The notes under the pieces are model-generated. The model saw only the letters and a list, made by a program, of their open reading frames with translations. It was not told the DNA's origin and made no database searches. Below, one piece after another: positions 6,682-14,912 of a DNA stretch of 25,782 bases. The position numbers and the translations under genes were made by a program. This DNA comes from a virus: positions 1 through 25,782 of the IMG/VR virus record IMGVR_UViG_3300025083_004076, one strand, 5' to 3'. Position 1 is the stretch's first letter, and each line of letters begins with the position of its first letter.

Positions 6682-8960
6682 ACTTTAATTTTATTCAGAT
6701 TTATTTCTGAGCAGTTTTCCGTAATTTTTTCGCAAATAAACTTGTTAATATGAGTTTCAAATCGTTCTTCAAAATCAACTAGATTTTTACAGGAGTGAGC
6801 AAACTTCTTCAAAAAGCTCAAGGTGAACACAACCTCTATTTTGTTTAATTGCAGATCATCATTGATTTTTTGCAGTTTATTGTAAAGTATTCTAAAAATA
6901 TCCTTCTTTTTAACCTTCTCCAATAATACATTGCAGTCAACCAAAGATAATAATTCTTTAAAAATAGACGAGGTTGGAGACTCTTTATCGCAATTGAATC
7001 CCATTGATGAAGTATTCTCTACTCCGCTAGTCACAAAAATTTTGACGTTAGAAAAATCAGCTATGTCTCCATTGGACATTTGTAACTTCCCGTCCTTTAG
7101 TATTTGAGCGAATAGACTCTTAACAGACAGGTGTAGCTTATGAAAATCGTCAATAATAATGACGCTATTAGGATAGATGTTAATCTTCTCACATAAAGAA
7201 GTGTTATTCATGACCTCTGGCAAGATTTTAAACTTAGCAAACTCATCTGAGAAATGAACTCCACTGTAATTCAAGACATTCACTCCGCTTTTTTCCAGAG
7301 AGTCCTTTAAAGTGGAGCAGAAAAAACTTTTGCCTGTAGACTCTTCACCAGTAATGCAATAAATGCTCGGAACTGAACTTTTTTTATGTATCCCGTAGCT
7401 TGAAAGTGATATTGATTCGATGAGAGAATCAATAATTTTATTATTCCCCACAAACTTTCCTTTTAAGCTGTGAGATAGGTCTGATAGAATATTTGGCTTC
7501 CGTAAGGGGTTTTCCTTCTTAGAGAAAAACTCCTTCAAGTGTTTTACTGTAACATCTGGTAATGATTCTTCTTTTTCGCTTGCCCAAGAAGATAATTGAT
7601 CAGTAACGAAAGAAAGAACAGAGTCTGCGTCATTAAGGTCGATATCTTTTTCTTTTATATTTTCTTTAATTCCTTTAAGAGAGGAGTCTTGACCCCAATG
7701 AGAAACTTTTGCTTGTGCTCCACAATGATCAATCACATCAATCGCTTTGTCTGGATAAAACTTATTTGGTAAGTATTTCTCACAAAAATTAATAACATTG
7801 TTTATGAAGTTTTCTGTATAACGAACGCAATGAAATTCTTCGTAATATGAGGCAATAACAGGCAATATCTCCTGCATCTGGAACTTGGAAGGTTCCTTAA
7901 TGATAACTCTTTCAAAGCGACGATCTAAGGCAGTGTCTTTTTTAATGGTATTTGTATACTCATTAATTGTGGTTGCCCCAATACAGCTTATAGTACCTCT
8001 TGCTAATTCTGGCTTTAGTATATTCGAAGCTTCCAAAGAGTTTTCTGTTGTCCCTCCTGCTCCCACCAAAGTGTGTATTTCGTCTATAAAGAGAATGATA
8101 TTCTCGTACTTTTTAACCTCATCTACAAATTTCTCTAACCTCTCTTCGAACTGTCCCCTATATTGAGTCCCAGCAACCATGCTAGACAAACTCAAAGAGT
8201 AAATAACCTTGTTTGCAATAAGCTCTGGGGCTTCTCCATTAACAATCTTAGAAGCTAAACCCTCAATCAAAGAGGTTTTGCCTGTCCCTGCTGGCCCTAC
8301 TAAAATTGCATTGGGCTTTTTCTTTCTACAGAGGATCGTGGCTATCTCTGATATTTTATCATCAAAGTCTACAACCTTGTCAAACTCGTCACGAGAAGCT
8401 TTTAAGTTTAAGTTTTCCGCGAATTCATCTAGGATCTTATTTTCGTCAAACATACCAATCCAGTTTCCCATAGGTAGATGGGGATCATCGCTTTCGAAAT
8501 CAAATTCTATTTTTGGCTCTTCCTCATCTTTCAAGAAAAGAGAAATATCAGAAATTAGATCATTACGATCATCTACGTTAAAAACTTCTGCTAAAGCCCT
8601 TGGAGTGTAATCATCGCTCAACATACATAAAAGCATTGACTCCGTGCTTATGTAATCTAACCCAAAAAGCTCTTTCTGGATAAACTCGCAATGATCGATA
8701 AGCTGAGATAGTTTGCTTGAATACTGTCTAGAAACCTCTTTATTTGGCTTTTTGTTTTTAATAACATTTTTCGCAGCTATATTAAGCGCTTTAATGCTAT
8801 CGTATCTTCCTAAAATAGTTTCACATGACAAGCTTATGTCATCCATAAAGCAGGAAAAGAAAATGTCTAAATCAACTTTGTTCCTCTGAAGGTGTTCAGT
8901 TAAGTCTTGGGAACTTTTTAATATAGAGGTGAGTTGAGGAGTGAAGGGTAAGTCATTCAT
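6678..8960 (-). CDS. ClpA/ClpC-like AAA+ protein unfoldase
   Basis: The 760-aa protein has a divergent Clp N-terminal region (about 1-150, with YISTESMLLCML resembling the Clp repeat) and two AAA+ modules. D1 is complete: Walker A GPAGTGKT (222-229), pore loop QYRGQFEERL (about 266-275), Walker B ILFIDEIH (289-296), sensor GATT and Arg finger LDRRFER. D2 has Walker A GEESTGKS (538-545) but Walker B ends IIIDDFH (Asp for Glu), the PEFRNR-type Arg finger is absent, and the GAR sensor-2 motif is lost. At 653-655 the tripeptide MGF lies where ClpA/ClpC carry the ClpP-docking [ILM]-G-[FL] loop. It may feed substrates to host ClpP or remodel replication complexes. It is coupled to the polymerase gene by ATGA. 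Confidence 0.85.
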   Translation of the reverse strand: MNDLPFTPQLTSILKSSQDLTEHLQRNKVDLDIFFSCFMDDISLSCETILGRYDSIKALNIAAKNVIKNKKPNKEVSRQYSSKLSQLIDHCEFIQKELFGLDYISTESMLLCMLSDDYTPRALAEVFNVDDRNDLISDISLFLKDEEEPKIEFDFESDDPHLPMGNWIGMFDENKILDEFAENLNLKASRDEFDKVVDFDDKISEIATILCRKKKPNAILVGPAGTGKTSLIEGLASKIVNGEAPELIANKVIYSLSLSSMVAGTQYRGQFEERLEKFVDEVKKYENIILFIDEIHTLVGAGGTTENSLEASNILKPELARGTISCIGATTINEYTNTIKKDTALDRRFERVIIKEPSKFQMQEILPVIASYYEEFHCVRYTENFINNVINFCEKYLPNKFYPDKAIDVIDHCGAQAKVSHWGQDSSLKGIKENIKEKDIDLNDADSVLSFVTDQLSSWASEKEESLPDVTVKHLKEFFSKKENPLRKPNILSDLSHSLKGKFVGNNKIIDSLIESISLSSYGIHKKSSVPSIYCITGEESTGKSFFCSTLKDSLEKSGVNVLNYSGVHFSDEFAKFKILPEVMNNTSLCEKINIYPNSVIIIDDFHKLHLSVKSLFAQILKDGKLQMSNGDIADFSNVKIFVTSGVENTSSMGFNCDKESPTSSIFKELLSLVDCNVLLEKVKKKDIFRILYNKLQKINDDLQLNKIEVVFTLSFLKKFAHSCKNLVDFEERFETHINKFICEKITENCSEINLNKIKV

Positions 8961-11518
8961 TTCTTCTTGAGATCCATTAGTTTCATCATGATTTTAGTAT
9001 CTACAACCCTTGCTGAGTCCACAAAATTACTACCACGACCTTTGCTTGCATTCAAGATCAAAATGCAATCTTTTGAAACTTTATATTGATCAAGGAAGTC
9101 GGAAAGAGTCTCAGACCTTGAATTATCCATCATTAGAAAGCTAGCTGAAGCAGTATTGTCTGAACCCTCAATAAGCATATACTTATTCCCGTTTTGAGAT
9201 ATTCTTGTAAAGAAATCTTTAACTTGACAAACGGTTTTGAACTTAGAGTTCTCTGGAATCTCATTCAATTCTTTTAGGCAGCTCATTGAGCCAAACTCGT
9301 CTTCAAAGCAGTCCTTCAAATCAAAAGAATAACTGTAGCCTAATAAACTATTTTCATACCACCAGTTGGAGAACTTACGGTATGGTTTATTCTTGTCAAA
9401 AATTTCTTTATAATTCTTAAACTTCTTTTTAAACGTCTCAAACCTAGACTCCTTCATTATTGGGCGACCGTCATCGGCAATGGCCTTGGCTTCAATGACT
9501 TTAGATATTGCATGTAAAATATCGTCACCAAACCTGTCTTTAAAAAGAATAAAATTCCTCTTCTCTCTATCGGTCAAGATATTGAATGCTTGAGCCTCTA
9601 GAACCAAACGACTCCTTTTGTCTGTAGCCTCTCCCATAGCTCCAGCTTGGATTAGGGCCACTAAGACAGAAATGTTAATGCCACAACTTTTCGCAGCGGA
9701 GAAAACATCATACTTGCTAGAAAACCCATCGGAACCTTTGAAATATATAAGGCTCTCAATCGACTTCGCTGAAATGCCTTTAATGCTGTTTAGACCATAT
9801 CTGATATTGTCCCCTTCAATAGAAAAATTCATTTCTGATTTAAACAAGTTAGGGGGAAGTAGTTTGATGCCGAAATGATCTAATTCTTGGTGGACAGAAG
9901 CGACAACGGCCAAGGGATCTGGATCAAACTCAGAAGACTCAAGGACAGACAAAAAGAACTCCCTAGGATACTTATACTTTAGATAAACCGTCTTAGCTGC
10001 TAACTCAGCATAAGCAAAACTGTGAGACTTGTTGAAAGAATAATCTGCTGAAGCCTGAAGAGCGCTCCAATAAAAGTCACTAATCTGGGCATCTAATCCC
10101 AAATCTTCTGCTGCTTGATAAATCCTATCTTTCCACTTAGGCATCTCATCAGTCTTCTTTTTACCGACAATGCGACGAAGAGTTTCTGCCTCTTCTAAAG
10201 TCAAACCAAAAACCTTGTTAGCAATCTGCATCAACTGCTCTTGATACAAGATAACGTTTTTAGACCACGACAGAATTTCATCTAGCTCTTGATGAAGGTC
10301 GCTTGATTGAGGAGCTTGCTTTTGTCGAATATATTCATCAACAAATTGCAAAGCCCCCGGTCTAGCAAGGGCTACAACATCAGAAAGTTCATTTAAATTA
10401 TCTGGTTTAACATCTTGGCAAACCCTAAAGTTTGTATTAGCAGAAATCTGAAATAAGCCTTCTGGATGGTTATAATCCTGAAGCTTCTCGTATATGAACC
10501 CATCATTGGGGTCAACATCATCTATATTGATTCCAATTTTATCACAAGTCCTGTGAGCAATGGTTAGAGTTCTAAGACCAAGGATATCGAACTTGACCAT
10601 AAGGTCAGCGACATCGTGCATATTGTAACCTGTTATAAGGTCTCCATCTTTAGTTTTTTGTAGAGGGACAACATCTCCTATTGATTGGGAGCAAATGGCA
10701 ATGCCAGATGGATGGACTCCCGTGTTTTTTATTAAATTTTCTATCTTCTTCGCGTTGATAAAAGTCCTGTTGTGTTTCTTCGCCCAATGATCAAACTTCT
10801 CATTCTCTTCTCTCGCGTTCTCCAAAGAAGACACTTTGCCATGAAGCTTTGGAATCATATCGCTAACCGCATTGGCTTGATCCTCCTTAGCTTCATCAAA
10901 ATACTTGGTTGCCTCCCTAATGCAAAGTTTAGAGCTAAAAGTGTTGAAGGTTAGAATCTTTGCCGTCCTGCCCTCATGTTTTTCTTCAATATATTGAATA
11001 ACTTTTTGCCTTTGCTCATAACTAATGTCTGAATCAACATCAGGGAGAAGGCTACCAACAAGGAACTCTTTGTCCCTCTTATCGTAAACTTTTTTAGCAC
11101 GACTCTTAGAAACAAAACGCTCAAAGAATAAGTTGTGAGGGATGGGATCAATATTGGTTACCCCAAGTAAATACAAAACTAAAGAACCAGCAGCGGAGCC
11201 GCGACCCGCTCCAGTAGGAATATTGTTTTCGTGACAGAAGTTTAGAACATCCCAGTTCAACAAAATATAATCTGTGAATCCAAGCTCTTCAAAAGTTTCT
11301 AGCTCTTGTTTGGCGCGATCAAAATATTCTTTTTTGTTCTCATATTTAGTAATCCCCTTATCCCGTAAGCCTTTACGGGTAAGCTCATACATAATCTCTT
11401 TGGTTGAGCTTTCTTTATCAAGACCAATGCTGCTCAAAACAGCTTCGCTAACCGAAGTTTTTGGCAGCTCCACACCAAGTGGCTCACAATCATCGTAAAC
11501 AGAAAAGTCTTCAAACAT
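8957..11518 (-). CDS. dnaE: DNA polymerase III alpha (C-family) polymerase core, lacking PHP
   Basis: The product is 853 aa from the ATG at 11518, which shares a base with the exonuclease stop (TGATG); a GTG lies one codon upstream. The palm has GAGRGSAAGS (about 103-112) and the catalytic acids in PDVDSD (D160, D162) and KFDILGLRTL (D311). GVHPSGIAI and the fingers motif DYSFNKSHSFAYA follow. The C-terminal part carries helix-hairpin-helix-like and OB-like regions (about 770-850). The normal N-terminal PHP domain (about 270 residues) is missing and is encoded two genes upstream. The protein replicates phage DNA, probably in complex with the neighbouring exonuclease and PHP-like proteins. Confidence 0.93.
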   Translation of the reverse strand: MFEDFSVYDDCEPLGVELPKTSVSEAVLSSIGLDKESSTKEIMYELTRKGLRDKGITKYENKKEYFDRAKQELETFEELGFTDYILLNWDVLNFCHENNIPTGAGRGSAAGSLVLYLLGVTNIDPIPHNLFFERFVSKSRAKKVYDKRDKEFLVGSLLPDVDSDISYEQRQKVIQYIEEKHEGRTAKILTFNTFSSKLCIREATKYFDEAKEDQANAVSDMIPKLHGKVSSLENAREENEKFDHWAKKHNRTFINAKKIENLIKNTGVHPSGIAICSQSIGDVVPLQKTKDGDLITGYNMHDVADLMVKFDILGLRTLTIAHRTCDKIGINIDDVDPNDGFIYEKLQDYNHPEGLFQISANTNFRVCQDVKPDNLNELSDVVALARPGALQFVDEYIRQKQAPQSSDLHQELDEILSWSKNVILYQEQLMQIANKVFGLTLEEAETLRRIVGKKKTDEMPKWKDRIYQAAEDLGLDAQISDFYWSALQASADYSFNKSHSFAYAELAAKTVYLKYKYPREFFLSVLESSEFDPDPLAVVASVHQELDHFGIKLLPPNLFKSEMNFSIEGDNIRYGLNSIKGISAKSIESLIYFKGSDGFSSKYDVFSAAKSCGINISVLVALIQAGAMGEATDKRSRLVLEAQAFNILTDREKRNFILFKDRFGDDILHAISKVIEAKAIADDGRPIMKESRFETFKKKFKNYKEIFDKNKPYRKFSNWWYENSLLGYSYSFDLKDCFEDEFGSMSCLKELNEIPENSKFKTVCQVKDFFTRISQNGNKYMLIEGSDNTASASFLMMDNSRSETLSDFLDQYKVSKDCILILNASKGRGSNFVDSARVVDTKIMMKLMDLKKK

Positions 11519-12132
11519 CACAAATTCATTTCTTTTTTAAGTGCAGAAAAAACCTTAAAGCACATCTTATTATCATACAAAGCATCATGCAATTTCTCTT
11601 CTTCAAATTCTATGCCAAAGAATTTAAGCAACTGGTTTTGAGAGACTCTTGCCTTGAGGGATCGGTCATGGATTATTTTATACTGCCAACTCAATAAATC
11701 TTTCTTTGGCTTATCCAAATCCTCTCTATAAGCCTTACCAAAAGCTCTAGTGTCATAAATTCTATTAAGATAAGAATAATCAGGAGTTTCTCCCAATAAC
11801 CTTTGCATCCCAGCTACCATGTAGACATCGAATCCTAGAAGGTTCTGGCCAACAATTTTATATTCTGGATTAAATAAATCAGCTTTAAAGTCAGCCCAGA
11901 CTTTCTTCAAAGGCTCTTTTCTTTCGTTATACTTATCCCAAGTAAAACCAGTAAGACGCTCTACTAATTTATTTATTTGTAGATCCTTGTGACTAATATA
12001 CCTATCATTCTCCTTAATGACCTTGTTACCTTGACAGATCAACCATGAAACCTGCCAAGTGCGAGAAGAATGTAGGTTAAGACCTTCAGTTTCCGTATCG
12101 AAAACTAAGTATTTTTGATTATGTGGTAGCAT
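11518..12132 (-). CDS. 3'-5' proofreading exonuclease (DnaQ-like, DEDDh)
   Basis: This 204-aa DEDDh exonuclease has ExoI FDTETEGL (D12, E14), ExoII GQNLLGFD (D102) and ExoIII LHDALYD (H182, D187). All five catalytic residues are visible. It overlaps the PHP-like gene by 14 nt and shares one base with the polymerase ATG, so it is translated between the two halves of the replicase. This recalls PolC, where an exonuclease domain is embedded in the PHP region, but here the parts are separate polypeptides. The expected role is proofreading of the adjacent polymerase. Confidence 0.9.
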   Translation of the reverse strand: MLPHNQKYLVFDTETEGLNLHSSRTWQVSWLICQGNKVIKENDRYISHKDLQINKLVERLTGFTWDKYNERKEPLKKVWADFKADLFNPEYKIVGQNLLGFDVYMVAGMQRLLGETPDYSYLNRIYDTRAFGKAYREDLDKPKKDLLSWQYKIIHDRSLKARVSQNQLLKFFGIEFEEEKLHDALYDNKMCFKVFSALKKEMNL

Positions 12133-12820
12133 CTTTATAGGACTCCCAGCAGAACTCGTCTGAGCAGAAGTGATTTATGTTTGGGTTTTGGAAAGTTGGA
12201 GATTTGCCTCCAGATCTATTACAAGTCGCTTTATACATTTGTAAAGCTGCAAATTCATCTTTATTGTGGTGGAGAATTGTCTTTACTGCTTGCGTCTTCA
12301 CTCCAAGATCATCAATAACAGATTTAATTTGAAAATCAAAGGGGTGGTTATTATCTTCAATGAAGTAAACTGGGTCTAAGTGTTCAATATCTATATGGGA
12401 TAGCCCAAAATTAAATAAATTATTAAAAACGTATGAGTCATAAAAAGGGACGCATACTTTAAGATTATTAAAATCTTCTTTTTTGTATTCGGATAGAATT
12501 AAAGATTTGCAGTCATTCAAGGACGCGCTTGAATACATCTTCTTTAAATCGTTTATGCCCTGATTATTTTTTGCAAAGAGAACTAATTTGCTAGACTTTT
12601 CGTTTTCATCAACTCCGTTATTGACAACGGGAATCCTAAGACCAAATACTAAATCAATATTTTCCTCTTGAAAAAGATTGTTGAATATTCTAAAGCCATA
12701 AAAGCTATCTTCAACTAAGACAACGCGATCCAAAGAGTTAAGCTTCGCAATGTCCAATATTTTCTCTGCGGTCAGAATAGATTTACCTATACTAAACTGG
12801 CTCTTAAAGAGAGGTATCAT
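12119..12820 (-). CDS. Stand-alone PHP-like N-terminal domain of DNA polymerase III alpha
   Basis: The 233-aa protein aligns by pattern to the start of C-family polymerases. FKSQFSIGKSIL stands where HxHxxYSLLDG occurs, VVLVEDSFYG where ALTDHxNxxG occurs, and IDLVFGLRI where IKPIxGxE occurs. Later blocks include VCVPFYDSYVFNNL. The usual metal-binding His residues (HxH and TDH) are replaced by Leu4/Lys6 and Asp38, so metal-dependent activity is probably lost. The exonuclease and polymerase follow without a gap. The domain likely folds with the polymerase core as a structural subunit. The assignment is by motif order and context. Confidence 0.72.
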   Translation of the reverse strand: MIPLFKSQFSIGKSILTAEKILDIAKLNSLDRVVLVEDSFYGFRIFNNLFQEENIDLVFGLRIPVVNNGVDENEKSSKLVLFAKNNQGINDLKKMYSSASLNDCKSLILSEYKKEDFNNLKVCVPFYDSYVFNNLFNFGLSHIDIEHLDPVYFIEDNNHPFDFQIKSVIDDLGVKTQAVKTILHHNKDEFAALQMYKATCNRSGGKSPTFQNPNINHFCSDEFCWESYKDATT

Positions 12821-12829
12821 GCAGGAATC

Positions 12830-13876
12830 CTAAAGGAGGTCGCTTGGGCTGTCAAACGAAAAAGATGGGCAACCTGAATATTTTTTCTTCTCAATATGTG
12901 TTCCTACTCCTTCGTCAAGCATAACTTGTAAATCTTCTTTATTGTAAGATGACTTGATGAACTTGTCCTTTTCTCCAAGCAAATGGTAGTAATCGAACGG
13001 GAACTTGAATGGGCAGTGCCACATCAAATCTCCATTCTTTTTTAATTGGCCTACATGAGTAGCTCTACCGCAAACAATTTTACCAGCAAAACCATCTTCC
13101 TTTGCTGGATAACCTTTATCCCAAGCAAGGCCACTGACCGCAGTCTTTTCACTGAAATTGTTTATAACCTGCTGTACATCCGTCAAAAAATATTCAAAAC
13201 CTTCTAGGTCTAATTCATCTAACGGCTCCATCGCCATAAGCCCCTCCCCATTCAAATCAAACTTTAAGAATAAGAACTCCATACGCCTCTTGAGGTATTC
13301 TGGATACAAGTATTTAACCGCAAGACAATACATGTAATCCTGCATGTTATCCGTATATTCCTTACCTTCAAAAACGTTTTTTGAGGTTTTAAAGTCTCTG
13401 ATTATAGCTGTTTTTTTTCTTTTAAAAAGAAATAGCTTGTCGATAAACCCTAGTATTCGATAATTCTTATCTCCTTCGTTTACAGATATGTCAAAATCTT
13501 TCTCAGAAATAGCTTCTGTCGGTTTTCCGTCTGTGTCTCCAAAAAAATCAAAATTAAGACCCTCAACTGTCATCTTGTTGATTAGATCCATATTTTCAAA
13601 ATCGTCTATCTCATACTTTTTGGCGTAAGCTTCCACCATCCTTTTGATCGGAAGACTAGCGTTTATATCTTGAGCTTTAATAATAGCTCTATAATGCTTT
13701 CGATGACGAGGATTACCTAAGTTCTCGAAAACAGCATGGCAGATTGTCCCACGCAAAGATCCATGATTAGATTTATCTGGTAGACGCAAATGATACTTAG
13801 CCCAATATTGCCAAGTACAAGTTTGCATTGTTTTAATCCGCGAGGCTGAGAGAGGCTTGTTTTCAGATTTCTCCAT
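12830..13876 (-). CDS. RecB/AddB-like PD-(D/E)XK nuclease with possible Fe-S cluster
   Basis: The 348-aa nuclease starts at the ATG at 13876; an upstream GTG at 13939 would give a 77-nt overlap, far larger than typical here. RecB-family motifs are in order: LSASRIKTMQTC, GTICHAVFE (H47), GFIDKL (D146), DFKTSK (D161, K163) and QDYMY (Q179, Y183). Cysteines C20, C269, C288 and C336 give one N-terminal and three C-terminal residues, the layout of AddB/Cas4-type 4Fe-4S nucleases, although the C-terminal spacing is wider than usual. It sits between primase and replicase genes, so a role in DNA end processing or recombination is likely. Cluster binding is unproven. Confidence 0.8.
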   Translation of the reverse strand: MEKSENKPLSASRIKTMQTCTWQYWAKYHLRLPDKSNHGSLRGTICHAVFENLGNPRHRKHYRAIIKAQDINASLPIKRMVEAYAKKYEIDDFENMDLINKMTVEGLNFDFFGDTDGKPTEAISEKDFDISVNEGDKNYRILGFIDKLFLFKRKKTAIIRDFKTSKNVFEGKEYTDNMQDYMYCLAVKYLYPEYLKRRMEFLFLKFDLNGEGLMAMEPLDELDLEGFEYFLTDVQQVINNFSEKTAVSGLAWDKGYPAKEDGFAGKIVCGRATHVGQLKKNGDLMWHCPFKFPFDYYHLLGEKDKFIKSSYNKEDLQVMLDEGVGTHIEKKKYSGCPSFSFDSPSDLL

Positions 13877-14912
13877 AATGGAAGTCGTATTTTTTTTCGA
13901 ACTTCCGTAAATTAGAAGTAAATGTTTTATTGACCCCACGTTTATTCATCTCTTTAGCGAAATCAATAACGTTAGCCATTGTTTCATTATGCTTAATTGA
14001 CGCACAATATTCAACATATTTATTTATTTGGCCTTTATCCATGTCTCCGAAATCATTTTCTGGAGGTGGAGAAAAAAATATTTTATCAAAATCAATTTGA
14101 TCGCAGAGCTTGAATATGGACTTAATTGAACCTTCAAATCCCCTATTGGAACCTGAATTAAAATCATTATTAAAAGCAATAAAAATTTTATCTAAGGGCA
14201 AGCCATGCAGCTTAGATATGAACTTAGGTGAAATGTTAAGACCGAAGGAGACAAGGACATTTTTGATTCCAGAATCGAATAATGAGATGCAATCTCCAAT
14301 AGACTCTACAATATACACACTACGACTTTCTTCAATAGCAGTCCTAACGTCATCAATCGTATAATATGGATAGAACCAATCAGAACACCTCCCATTGTGC
14401 AACCATTTGGGTCTAGGGTCATCCGTTACCTTTCGGCCTGAAAAGCCATGTATCCTCCCGTCAGGGCGGCAAATGGGGAATATGACTCGCTGATACATTT
14501 TTCCAGACATCGCTAAACCGCACTTAAACTTCTTCAAAGTGTCTTCTGATATCCCCCTATTCAAATAAAAGTCATAATGAGGTAGCAAGCGATTCAAGCA
14601 AGAGTCTGGATATGTTTTTTCTTCATTCAAAAGGTTTTTTTGAGCAGAACGTTCATATATGTTTACACTATTACTCTTTAAGTAAGAGCTTAAAACACTT
14701 TTGTCATTAGTATTTAAAGTTTTCTGGAGTAAGGCTTCAAAGGGAAGAAACATAGAGTCTTCCACATAATCTTTCCAGACCCCTGTATCTTTGTAAATCT
14801 GTAGTGCTGTAGAATTATCACCAGACCTGTATACGGCACTGGTTCTCCAATAAGAGCCATGATCTTTTAGGCGATAACCAAGGTCTTCTAAAACAGATTT
14901 ATAATCGGTCAT
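13863..14912 (-). CDS. DnaG-like TOPRIM primase
   Basis: The 349-aa protein has the RNA polymerase basic region (RVIFPICRPDGRIHGFSGRK, about 142-161) and a TOPRIM fold with IVESIGDCISLFDSG (E203) and the second motif IAFNND (245-250). The usual DxD of TOPRIM reads NND, a variant I have seen in phage primases. The N-terminus (WRTSAVYRSGDNSTALQIY, GVWKDYV) corresponds to the zinc-finger region but lacks the CHC2 cysteines. It is coupled to the helicase by ATGA and overlaps the nuclease start by 14 nt. It makes RNA primers for lagging-strand synthesis, presumably with the adjacent DnaB-like helicase. Confidence 0.85.
   Translation of the reverse strand: MTDYKSVLEDLGYRLKDHGSYWRTSAVYRSGDNSTALQIYKDTGVWKDYVEDSMFLPFEALLQKTLNTNDKSVLSSYLKSNSVNIYERSAQKNLLNEEKTYPDSCLNRLLPHYDFYLNRGISEDTLKKFKCGLAMSGKMYQRVIFPICRPDGRIHGFSGRKVTDDPRPKWLHNGRCSDWFYPYYTIDDVRTAIEESRSVYIVESIGDCISLFDSGIKNVLVSFGLNISPKFISKLHGLPLDKIFIAFNNDFNSGSNRGFEGSIKSIFKLCDQIDFDKIFFSPPPENDFGDMDKGQINKYVEYCASIKHNETMANVIDFAKEMNKRGVNKTFTSNLRKFEKKYDFHYGEI

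Noticed and set aside
8209-8610. 133-aa plus-strand ORF inside the Clp-like gene
   Set aside because: Antisense to clear AAA+ coding with Walker motifs; Ser/Phe-rich shadow composition.
13877-13939. N-terminal extension of the RecB-like nuclease from GTG
   Set aside because: Would overlap the primase gene by 77 nt, and the ATG at 13876 gives a 14-nt overlap typical of this genome.
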